Source of the DNA: Semisulcospira habei
Lineage: Eukaryota; Mollusca; Gastropoda; Semisulcospiridae
Assembly: GCA_036245525.1 (NCBI GenBank)
Contig: BTPG01000007.1
Coordinates: 124,211,922 to 124,275,921, forward strand
Reading direction: 5' to 3'
DNA length: 64,000 bases
The position numbers and the translations under genes are program-made. Below the pieces are notes generated by a model. That model ran no database searches, was not told the DNA's origin, and saw nothing but the letters and a program-made list of their open reading frames with translations. Positions 21,201-33,200 of the stretch are shown piece by piece; within the stretch, counting starts at the first letter, position 1; every line of letters starts with the position of its first letter.

Positions 21201-24200
21201 GGAAGGCCGCAGCTTCAGTGGACGCACCTTTCCAAGCGAAGCGGTTTAAGTCTCTTCCTCAGCCTCCAGGTTTTGGGACCTGTCCGATGCCTTAACGAGG
21301 ATCTGCGGCAAGGCAGGCTGCGGGATAAGGGTTTCTTTACTGACTCGCTGTGGCCTATTGACATCGACATCAAGTTCCGGCAGAAGTGGTATGCTGGTCA
21401 CTCTCAGGCCTTCAGCTATCCCCTCCCTAAGGTGGACCCAGAGGCGGAGCTACAGGCCGGCGGCGCGGGACCGGTTTGACGCTTCGTTCCCCCTGGGCTT
21501 GAGCTTACGGCAAGTTTGATCTGGAATTCCCGCACGTGTGCGGGCATCCTCAATCTGGCTATACAGGCGGTGGTTCGGGGAGTGGAGGAGTTTTGGAGCG
21601 GCCCAGTGAGACTCGGTTGCGAGACATCCACGCCCTGCCGGTGATGGCGAATCACGCGGTGCACCACTCGGCGACCAACGCTCTCGCGGTGGTGGCTAAC
21701 TGCGATTTGATGAGGTGGGATGTCGTCCTGAAAAGTTGCCCCGGCATCCCCGTGACTTCAGCACTCAGCTCCGCCGGGCTCGTTGGGTGGTTCGCTCCTC
21801 TTCAGACCCATCTGCCAAGAGGTCAAGACTGCGGCGAAGGACCTGTGGCCTAATGTCCCCAGAGTGGAGTACACCAGATTTTCTGGCCACCCTCAAGGAC
21901 GATGGTCGCGCCCTGTGGAACTTCATACCCACCTCCCGCCTTGTCACCAGACGCTCTCTCAGGACCGGTCGTCAGCCACCGGCTGGGCAGGGATGCTCCC
22001 TCCCAGCCCAGGCCCCTGCCTGGCCCAGCTTCACCCGGAGGCCAGGCGGGGGAGTGCCCAGTGACTGTCTCTCTTATGCGCCACCGCCGATTCCTGCAGG
22101 GTCGGTGGGAGGCTAGCGAGGCACAGCGACGAGTGGCAGTCACTGTTGCTGGAAGACCCGTGGATCCTTGACATGATCTCTTACGGCCTACAGATCTCGT
22201 TCCGTACGCCCCCCCCCCCTCCCCCCTCTGAGGCGGTCTCAGCTTTGGACGCATGTGCCTGTGTACCAGTGCAAGGCAGACGCTCTGCAGGGGGAAATCA
22301 CCGCCCTCCTCTAGAAGGCCACCACGGAGATAGCAGCCCGCCACGACTCCCTAGCCTTTTACAGTCGGCTCTTCATCGTGCCGAAGCCAGGCGGCAAGTG
22401 GCGCCCGGTTATAGACATCTCAGCGTTGAACAAGTTCATCGTCGCTCCCGACTTCCGCATAGAAACGGCAAGAGCCTTGCAAGCCTCGGTGCAGCTGATG
22501 GACTTCACCATAAGTCTCGACCTCGTGGACGCGTACCTACACGTCCCCATACACCTGGCCTCCCGGCGTTTCCTGTGGTTTGCCTTCTGCAGAGTGGTCT
22601 ATTAGTTTCGTGCCCTGCCCTTTGGCCTCAACCTGAGCCCATGGTTTTTTACGAGGATCATGGACGCGGTGGTGACCAGAGCCGAACGGGTCTCCGCCAG
22701 CCTGACCTCCAATTATCTCGACGACCTGCTTCTCAGGAACCAGGAGGCGGCTTCCCTAGAGGCAGACAGGGACACACTCCTCAAGCTTCTGCACCGGCTC
22801 GGGTTCATCGTCAACAACGGGAAGTCGAACCTCACTCTGTCTTGCAGGTTCCTCCACCTGGGCATGGAGTTCCTGACAGACCTCAATAGGGTACAGCTAC
22901 CGCAGGCGCAGATCCTGAAGTTGGCGTCCCTAGCTCAACAGGTGGCTCTAGCGGACGCAGTTCCGGCCAGGACTTGGTTCCATCTCTTGGGCTTGATCAG
23001 CACGGCGGCAGACCTGTTACCCCTTGGCAGGCTCTACTCGCAACCGCTCCAGCTGCATCTGCTGCTCCCCACTATTGTCCGTCCTCCGGAGATCTCGTGG
23101 CCAGGATCCCGGTCCCGCTGTTGATCCGGCCTCATCTGCACAGGTGGACGGACCAGGCGTGGTTGGCGACAGGAGGCCCACTCTTCACCCCCCCCCCCCC
23201 CCCCCCCCCTCACGTAAGAACGCACTTACTGCCGGAATTCAGCGCCGTCTCGGGTCGGTGGCCGGGGAACTCCAAGGCAGACACATCAACTGGCTCAAGC
23301 TCAAGGCTGTCTGGTTGGCGCTCATCAGCTGGGAATCGCGGCTCCGAGACCATGAGATCCTGATCCTGTCCGACAATGCGACGGTGGTAGACTACATCCA
23401 TAAGCAAGGCGGCACTCAGTCCCCGTCCCTCTGCATACTACTTTACCAGATCCTCCTGTGGGGCAGAGATCGGGGGATCTCTCTTCGAGCTCGACACATC
23501 CCAGGCCACCTGAATGTTCTCGTGGACTCCCTTCTCGGCAGGGACAGCTTCTCCACACCGAATGATCCCTCCGACCGGACATCTTCCGGATGATCTGTAA
23601 GCTGGACCTATTTGCGACCAGGTGGAACCGGCAGCTCCTGCTGTTTGTCTCGCCCTTCCCGGACCCACTCGCCTGGGCAGTGGATGTTCTGTCGGTCTCG
23701 CGGGAGGGCCTCGTGGCCTACGCCTATCGGCCCTCAGTACTGGTGCCCAAGGTCATTCTGAAGCTGTGGGGATGCAACACGGTCCTACTCCTCGTCTCCC
23801 CGTTCAGTTGGAATAGGAGTTGGACAAAGGACCTCTTGAGCCTGGCCACGGACCCTCCTCTCTGGCTCCCCATGCCGCACACGATGCTGAAGCAGCCCAG
23901 GCAGAATCTATTCCACCCTTGCCGGAAGAGGCTTCTTCTTCACACCTGGAGGTTGTGCGGAAGGCCCTCTCAGCACGAGGTTTCTCAGATGCAGCAGTGT
24001 AGGCGATTGCTGCAGCCCGTAGACAGTCTACCCGCCAGGTGTACAAAGGCAAGTGGAGGGTCCTACAGGCCTGGTGCGAGTCCGAGCGCCTCTCCCCCAA
24101 GGCACTGACTACGCCTCAGGAGAGCAGAACTTGGCCCTGATCACCATCAGAGGCTACCTCTCCAAGGTGGCGGACACTTATTGACACTTGGGCCTGCCAG

Positions 24201-27200
24201 ATCTGGGAGCGTGTATGGACCTCGCTGACCTGATGTTCCACTTCGACCTCCAGCGCCCGGTCGCTCGCTCCCGCCTTCCACGCTGGGATCTCCCATGGGT
24301 GTTAACCTGGCTGAACTCCAGTCGGTTCGAGCCTCTCCCCTTGGCCCACCTCACGGACGTGACCAGGAAGACCTGCTTTCTCTTGGCCCTCACCACAACG
24401 GCCAGAGTCAGCGAGCTGCACGCCCTGTCCGTGGACCCAACGTGCCTACAGTTTAGGTCCAATGGGTCTGTACACCTCCTACCCAACGTCTCATTTTTGG
24501 CCAAGAATAGACTCCCCTTAGCCATTCCTCAGGTGATGAGTCTACGCCCTCACAGGGTTTGACCAGTCCCAGACGTCCCGGCTGCAGGACCCGGTACAAG
24601 CATTAAAGATATACCTCAAAAGAGTAAAGCTCATCAAGAGAGGCCACTCTCGCCTCTTCCTATCCTTGGCCCCAGGCCAGGCTGACATCTCCACCCATAC
24701 GATATCCTCCTGGCTTCGATGGGTCATCTGCTCCGCTTACAAAGATATCTCCCCGGAGGGGGCGAAGAGATTGTGGATACGGGCACATGAAGTCAGAACG
24801 GTTGCCACCAGTGTCACGTTCGACCGCAACTGCACAGTCAGAGACATTGTAGCGGCGGTCGGGTGGCGAGCAGAGTCCACCTTTGCCCGCTTCTATATCC
24901 GAGATCTCTCCGCCCAATGAGAGAACCTGGCACTCTGAGATATCTCGGCAGCGCAACACTCCCTCCGGATGCCGTTACGCGTCATAGGTAACCCTTAGCT
25001 GAAATCGTCAGGAGGTTGCCCCTCAAAGCTAAGCTTATTGCAGTGGCGGGGTTTCGTGTGGCACCCTCCTCCTTTTCGCTATTCTTCCACATAGTAATGC
25101 CATCGGTATAGATTTTGAGGAAACAAATGTATTTTTCTCTAAAAGATGTTTTTTTGAAAAATACTCACTGATGGCATTATTCAAAGGGCCCTCCCACCTA
25201 CCCCGCTTGCCGCCAGTACGCTAAGAGTAAGACTGGCTGTAACTCACTGCTCATGTGACCAGAGGGAGGGGAGACTACCCAGGTACTTGGTTACAACTCA
25301 CCAGAGTTGCAGCCCTTGTCGTGTGGGTACACCATAGAGCGTATATATAGGGAGAGGCTATCTGACATTTATCAGCCTGGGGACCGCCCGCCATACTGCG
25401 GGTTCCACTAACCGCTACCTCCGCACTGTGTTTATCCTATAGCCTGTATATACTGCTGCCTTTTAACACCTGGCAGAGATAAGGATAATGGAATGCTAGG
25501 CGTGTGAACTGTACGGACTTGTACTTGGCGTGCATTTCCAAAATAACACACATTATAAAATAACTAAGTGGTCTAAACTAAAGCGTTTGTGTTTTCTTAC
25601 GGTTTCTTATATTAATCAAACTTTTTCTTTCTTAAGTTTGTCTCTAAATGACATGGCCTGTACTGTTTGATATCTACTGTTAACCAGGGTGGCAGGGTAA
25701 AGTGCTTAACTCGTTTTTCTTGTATGGGCGCATGCTTATTTAGGACCCCAAGGAACAGATCCATCCAGTACGACAGGGCACTGTCAGGAGAAGTGTGGCT
25801 ATACACGTCATTGAAAGGAGTATTGCTCAGATCCCGCAGAAATTCGCCGTTATAAATTTTTTGAAAGAACGATATTTAATTGTTTTATTTTTCTTTTTGT
25901 TCTCTTTCTCTGGTTTCATGGAGACTGTGCAACATACTCGATTATGGTCGCTGACAGCTAAGGAGGGAACATGTACATTTGATATTTTACCATAATTTGT
26001 CACGTAAAATATGATCAATCAGGGTGAAGATGTAGTTGTGGTTCTAGTGGGAGCTTTAACTAACAGTTCTAAACCAAATAGTGCTGTTGTTGATGCCCAT
26101 GCAGCATGGGACCCTTTAGATTTAGAAAGATCGATATTAAAATCGCCCAAAAGAACAACGTCAGCTTTATTTTGATTTACGCTATCCATCATTGTTACGA
26201 GTCATCATACCAGTCCCAGGTGGCTGCGGGATTTCTATAAATAAAGCCAATGAGGACGGGGGGGTGATTTAGATATTTTCACTTCTACCCACAAGCTTTC
26301 CACTTGAGCTGACTCTAAGTCTTGTCGCCGTTTGACGTTACCAAGTATTGAATTATGTATATATACTGCTAGTCCAGTGTGTTGAGGGCTTGAGGCATCT
26401 CTGCGGAGTACTGAAAAGTTTGGGACAGAAATGGAGTTATCCCTTATTGAACTTTTAAGCCTTGACTCGGACACACCAAAACTATGGAAGGGCGTGTTTA
26501 GGAACACAGATAAATCTGGCACCTTGTTAACTAGAGGTATATGTTAAGATGGCCAATTCTCAGTTTGTCTGTTCGTTTCGGAACAGTTTTTAGATTACCA
26601 TTTTGCATGTCAGTAACAACGCAAATGTAGCGAGAGATATAATACAAATATGGTCACAAAAATAATCCAAAAAAAAAAATCAACTAATATCAATATCTAT
26701 AGAATGCTGAAAGAAAAAGCTCAGTAAGACAATACACGGCGGCGGAGAATCACAATGTTTATCACGCGCTTAGTCTGAGTTCAGCAGAATGTTTACGGTT
26801 TTCTTGCTTGATTATGTCAACAAAAAATAACAGTCGGCAAATGGTAAAAAAAAAAAAAAAATGAGAAGTACCTTGTCAAAGGAACTATGCACGTTCACCT
26901 GCGACAAAGTTCGTAATACACAGAGCTATTTTGACGACTTGAACTTGAAAATAAGAAGAAGAAAAAAAAACAAGAACGAATTTAAAGCCTAAGAAAATGG
27001 TGCAACTATAATTAATTTCGAAAATTGCTAAACGAGAAAGAGAGGGAGGGAGGGAGAGAGAAGAAACAGAAACACAGACAAGAGGCTGAAACAGACAGAC
27101 ACAAGAGGCAGAGACACTGAATGACACAGACTGACAGAACGTAGAAATACTGCCAGACAAACCGACAAACATGAACTCTGAAAATGGAGCTGATTATTTG

Positions 27201-30200
27201 ATTATGCAGACGCTTTTTATTTCGTGCCCAACTCTATTTAACAAATAACGTAAAAAGAATCTGTCATTCACTGTCAGTGTTTCAGTGACTTATGCGTAGG
27301 ATTTACACACTCATACCTATCTTTATGAACATACAGAATGGTATGACACGCAAAAATGTTCAATTTATACCATCAAACTGAGTATCGTATTTTTAGGCGA
27401 CTAAACAATACACAATGTTCAAGGGTGGTGTCAGAACAGCACATTTGGGAGCTGTACACCGAAGACTTCATTTGGTTAGTACAGGTGGGACATAGCCCAT
27501 TACAGTTCAAACGTTTGTGCATTTAGGAGTTAGGTATTCTGGCACCACCTATGAACTATCATGGCCGGTTTGGCGCTAAGCTATTCTTGAACCACCCTTG
27601 AACATGGTCGATCCTTCTAGGTGCCAAGCTATTCTGGCGCCACTCTTGAACATTATCACTAGGCGCCAAGCTATGTTGCTATCACCCTTGAACTATTATG
27701 GTAGGCGCTAAGCTATTCTGATACCACTCTTGAACATGGTCGTGATCACTCTAAGTGCCATGCTATTTTGGCACAGCCCTTGAACTATCATGGTAGCCGG
27801 CGGTAAGCATTTTGGCACTACTCTTCACATGGTCATGATTACGGCTCTAGGTGCTAAACTATTCTGGCACTACCCTTGAACCATCAAAATCGATCTATCT
27901 TCTGTACATGTCAGGCCTCGATGCGTTAATGAGATCCAGCCCGTCATTATGTGTGAATGCAAACGTGAACTGTCTCTGCCGCTAGTGCCAGAAACGCTGG
28001 CGCCGGAACTCTCAAGATGGCGACCGCTAACCACGCGACGCCGCACTCTGCGAGGCTGGAATCGCCACTCTCTTTGTATACGCTCTATGGGGTACACACA
28101 AAGGGCTGAAATCAGTAAGCTATTTAGGGTATATTCCACATAGTAATGCCATTGGTAAGTTTTTTTTTTTTTTTAATCTTTTAGAGAAAAACATGGATTT
28201 TGCTGCTGCAGAAGCCAGCCCTTGTCACAAAGGTCACACATAATTATGTAAATCGGTCATACATGTGAGGCTTTGCCTTTCTTGTTTTTTTGGGGTTTTT
28301 TTGCTGGCATATTTTTGTAAACATTTTCTAAGCACTATGTGCAAGAAGATCATCTGAGAGAGACGTCGTCATGCTAGCAAGAAGATTCTGTGTTATAAGA
28401 AAAGAAACTGTTTTCTTCAACCACCTTTCAAGGAAACAAGTGGTCTTGAAAGACAGGTTCTCTGTCGAAGAAAGTGTTGAATGCCAGAAAGTGACACCTG
28501 TCATTAAAGACCATCATTTGTGTGGCCACAGTCACAGCTACAGTCACCTAAATGATGGTTTTTATTGACAGGTAATCTTCTATAAGTATGGTTGCTCAAA
28601 ACAGTTTTTTGCTGTATTAATTTTGCATCTCCTTTTTAGTTTATTTGATTAGAGCTTAATTTTTCGCTGTAAGTCAGTTGAAAATAACACAGAGTAAAAT
28701 ACATTCCTTGAGAATAAAGTATGTTATGAGGAACTGGAACAGTAGAAGCTTGATTCATGTCAGCTGAATTTCATGGTGTTAGGACTTTAAAAAAAAAATA
28801 AAACCCTACCTCCCCAAAACCACAGAGGCCAACTCAAATACACCACTAAAACATCACATTGCTGCCCCTTTTGTTTCAGTATTTTAGGCTGTTTTAGTAT
28901 TTTACGCAGTCCAAGTGTATTAGCTATTGCGTAAAAGAGTTCTCGGGTATTTTTGTCTCAGTCCTTGGGATGGTTGTTTGTGTTAATCAGCTGAAAATAC
29001 TAAAAATTGTTCTGTTGGGCAAACAAAATCATCCTTGTGTTACGCAGGAATTTTGTGTTAAAGTTATTTCCCCCAGGATCAAGCAATTCAACACAGTCAG
29101 AAAACTGTCTGCAACAGATACTGTTGACAGTATGTGTATGGGTCCTTTGTGTACTAGCTTAGAGCTTTATGGTGTAAGTACAATGCCAAATGTCAAAATT
29201 TATCATTTGGAGGGTGTATTTTTTTTGTACCCGAGTTGCAGATTTATCATCTGCATCGACCTTGTTTTGAATTAATATGCATATTTATAAGCCTACGTCA
29301 TAAGGCAGAACCCGGCCGACTATCAGTGTATCATAATACTGCAGGTCACAAAGTTGTCAGTGTGGTGTACACACGTGTCGGTGTACACATGTACTGATCT
29401 TTTCCGGCATCCCTTTAAAGTAATTTTTCACAAGAAAGTAGAATAAACCTTCCATGCTCGTTATGCTGTCAAAATCACAATGCAGGTTCTCTTAACCTGC
29501 TAGTATTTACTAGTAACGATCGTGCCAAGGGCGTGGCTTATTTGACTCCTTTACCCCTCGGAAACACGCAACGCGTTCCATAATTGAAACAAAACATTGG
29601 TATTTATACCCACTTTCTGCACTGCAGCCAATTTCGCATCTCACACGTCGAAGTCTACGTAACTGAAAGCATCATTGGAAACGACAAATGCACCATTGCA
29701 GCAGAAACACAGTCTACCTCTCTGAATTGAGTGAATGAGAGCCCACACAGACATGTTATGACCAGTGATGTGCAACTTTGATACACACCATAGTTTTCAG
29801 ATCTTTGCAGCATCAAATGTGATAACCAGCTCGTAACTATATGATAAAACAGGTTTAAAATCTTGTGGAATCAGTAAGAGATAAATTCTACGGAAGATCA
29901 TGAATTCTGAAAATCACTAGCGCTCGCGGAACTATAGTAAGATCGACAAAGACTGTAGATTACTCACTGATTCAGCAGGAATGGGACAAATTAAGGGTAT
30001 CTTGTCTCTCTTCCTCTTTCTTTTCTTCAATTCCGAGTCTTCCATTGTCGGCGCGAGTCGAAGATACTTTCTTTTATTCTTTGCTGGTTCATCCGCCATC
30101 TTGTCTCTGATTGGTTATAATTATGCAGATGACCTAAGGTCGTATAGAATAGTTATGATGTCAGCTACCATCGCCTATCAGAAGCAATCTTTTCACGGTG

Positions 30201-33200
30201 TCCTGTCACAAGATTCCAGTGGGCCTCTTTTCGCTTTGAACGGACGAAAGAAAGCATTTGGTGGGACAATAGGGGGGGTCACTGTCTAAGTGGGTATGTA
30301 TACTGAATCCCAGCAAAAGCTTTTTGCAAACTGAAGCCTTAAAAAAGGTCAGGTGTGCCCCTTTAAGCATTTTGTGTTAACCATGAAATTTTAATAGAGA
30401 ACAAGAGGGCTGTCTGTCAGGAATTCAAATATGTCTCGTGTTAACCAGAAATTTCTGTACGGCATATTCGCGTTAACTGGACTCCACTGTAGTAGCATTG
30501 TAATTTAAGTATGTAAATACTTTCAATGGTGACAGTCAGTATTTTGTTGGTTTTGACCAAAGCATGAATTATATAATTTTATTAAGCAGTATCATTGATG
30601 GCCTATGATACAGCTGAACCTGTTTTGCTTTCTTTTTATGCAAGAAAACGTGAAAAAAAAATCCAGACCAAAAAGCTAGTAAAATGCAGAGAAGAACTCA
30701 ACGGAGAAAAGACAGTTACAAAACAAATTTGTTTCCTCAAAACACATTACCAATGACATGACTGTCTGGAAATAGTCTACTTGCTTACCAATTTTAGCCT
30801 AAGACCCAAAGGGTCCCCCCAGGAGGCTCTCGGGGATCCCTAACAGGGACGAGAGTAGCCTCCCCTGCCCATCCGGTCACGTGCCCGGTGGTGTCTCCTT
30901 TAGCCAGTTGTCTACTTCGCTGTTAGCGTACGCATGCGTTTACCTGAGCCTCTGACCCTTCGTAGACTGTGTACGGTTCGACCGTCCTTACCGGCCTGTC
31001 TTCGCCTAGCCTCTCGTCTCTGCTTCTGACGTCGCCTCCTTCTCTGCTAGCCCTCGTCTGTGCCTCGTGCTGTTAGCTGGGCCTGGGGTCTTCTTCTGCT
31101 TCTCGGCTTCCATCGCTCACGGTGGTTTGTGCTTCGGCGCTCTGCCATGGAAAGGTAACGTCTCGGTCGCCGCCTACGTCTCGCCCGGCTGGGCCGGACG
31201 TCGGTCTCGTCTCGAACTTTTTGGTTCTCTCTCGCGTTTCGTCGTGAGCTTCACTCGTTTACCTGGTTCGGAAGTTATGTAGGCGGGTTAGTTCCCGCCG
31301 CCGGTCGCCTTTCATCTTTGGGTTTGTGTTGCAGTCATCAAGTGCGCACCTGTCCCCGATGCGGCGACTTTCAGTGGCCTAGTGACCGGCATGAAGTCTG
31401 TCTTCCGTGTTCTGGCTGCTCCTCGGACCTCGCCTGCGCTGTCTGCTCTTCGTGGCCGGAGGTTCGTTGGTCGGAGCTTTGGAGGTTCTACCGGCGCGAG
31501 CGACCTGTCACAGCACGCCGGGACCCAGTCAAGCTCCCCTCCTTGGAAGTGGAGAAACGCACGCCTCGTCTGCCTGGTAAGACTATTCCTGCTACGGTGT
31601 CCGCACCGCCCTTGCCCGCTGACTCCTCCGGCGAGTCGCCAAGCCGGCATGGTGCCCCCCTCCTTGAGCCCCGGGCACCGCGACTGTTGTCACCTGTTAG
31701 TAGACGCGTGGGCCTTGTGGCCCCCCCCTAAGCCCGCTGACTCCTCTGGCGAGTCGCCAAGCCGGCTCCGTGCCCCCCTCCTTGAGCCCCGGGCACCGCG
31801 ACTTTTGTCGCTCGTCGATACACGCGTCGGCCTTTCGACCTCTCCGTCTAGTTGTGCCCCCCTCCTTGAGCCCCGGGCACCGCGACCCTTGTCGCCTGTT
31901 ACTAGACGTGTTGGCCTTATGGCCCCCCCTCCTAAGCCCGCTGACTCCTCCGGCGAGTCGCCTAGCCGGCTACGTGCCCCCTTCCATGAGCCCCGGGCAC
32001 CGCGACCGTCGTCGCCTTCTACCCTTCACCGTGGCCTTTCGGCCCCAGCTGCTAGTCCGCAACGTGCCCCCCTCCTTGAGCCCCGGGCACCGCGACTGTT
32101 GTCACCTTTTCCTCCTCCTCGGGACAGAAGAGACCGTCCCCGTTCTTCCAGGCGCCATGAGGTCGACCGTCGGCTTAGCCCTCGTCGCGTGGATAGGAGA
32201 TGTAGCCCCCGGCATTCGTCGTCCTCTCGCTCGACTTCCTCTTATGCCTCCCGTCGGCGCAGCCGTTCTCCGCAGCGCTGTTCCTCTCGGCGCCCCTCAC
32301 CACACTCCTCTCGTAGGAGTCGTAGAGACGACAGGACTCCGCCTCGTTCTCGGCGCAGTAGTTCTCATCGGGATCGACGCTCTCATCGTTCCCGACGCCC
32401 TTCGCCTCTTACTTCCCCGCGCCGGCGTCAGCGTAGCCCCTCGGCTCCTCCTCCACCGCCTGCGCGCGTCGGCTTACCTACTGTGCTTCGGTCTTCCCCG
32501 CCGCCATCGCCTGCCATCGATGGAGAGACCTTAAGCCTGCTGCCGGAGGACTCCGTGTCGGCCTTGCTTGGGTCCGGCAGCCGTTCGCCCTCTCAGGCGG
32601 AGGATACAGCGTCTCCAGCTACCCTGTCCACTCCTCGTGGCGAGACTCTCCGAGCCTTGGACGACGCCGCCCGTCTCATCGCGGCATGCCTTTCCGCGGA
32701 TTCCTGCCCACCTTCCCCACCACTGAAGAGGAAAGCGGCTGCCTTTGTGGACGCTGCTCGGCAGGTTAAGAAATTCAAGTCGCTTTCCCAGCCGCCTGCC
32801 TTCCGCGACCTAGCGGACGCCCTGTCTGCGCACCTCCAGCGAGATTCCGCTTCCGACTCGGACTTCTTCTCTGACCGCCGCTGGCCTTCCGGTGTCGACA
32901 TCGCCTTTCGGCAGTCCTGGTACGCCGGCCACTCGCAATCCTTCTCATGCTCGCTGCCTCCGGTGGATCCGCCTGCGCTGGTGCTCGCCGGCGGCTCTTC
33001 CCAGCTCAACCGTGTCCTGCCTCGCGGCCTAGAACGTACAGCCTCACTCGTCCGTAACGCCCTCGCTTGTTCAGGTTTTTTGGAGCTCCTCACACAAGCC
33101 TTCATTAGCCGTATCGAGGCAGCCTGGCTTCCCTCCGCTCCACCCCTGCTGTCGGATCTTCACACCTTGGCTGTTGCAGCCAACCGAGCGGCCTACCATT

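Larger units (their letters stand above)
25333..28089. mobile_element. 2757-bp TIR element inserted in the right repeat of DIRS-1
   Basis: It begins CATAGAGCGTATATATAGG and ends CTTTGTATACGCTCTATG. The first 13 bases are exact inverted repeats. It is flanked by the 8-bp duplication GGGTACAC (25325-25332, 28090-28097). Eight-base duplications fit hAT- or P-type transposases, but none is encoded here. Inside are a LINE endonuclease fragment on the minus strand and a tandem array of hairpin half-modules. Confidence 0.85.
19510..28194 (+). mobile_element. DIRS-type tyrosine-recombinase retrotransposon 1, decayed and split
   Basis: The left inverted repeat (19510-about 19720) includes ACATTGTTTCCTCAAAATCC and GTGTACCCACACGACAAGG. 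The internal complementary region is at 25087-25180. The right repeat is in two parts, about 25220-25332 and 28090-28194, because a 2757-bp TIR element sits between them. Remnants of ORF1, RT-RNase H and tyrosine recombinase lie in order with many stops and frameshifts. It is homologous to the element at 30726-37052. Confidence 0.88.

Noticed and set aside
20167..23668. Many minus-strand and overlapping frames across the DIRS-1 region
   Set aside because: Shadows of GC-rich plus-strand coding sequence; none carries a recognisable domain.
29981..30289. Plus-strand 102-residue frame
   Set aside because: It is the reverse of the more gene-like minus-strand exon and promoter at 29968-30120.
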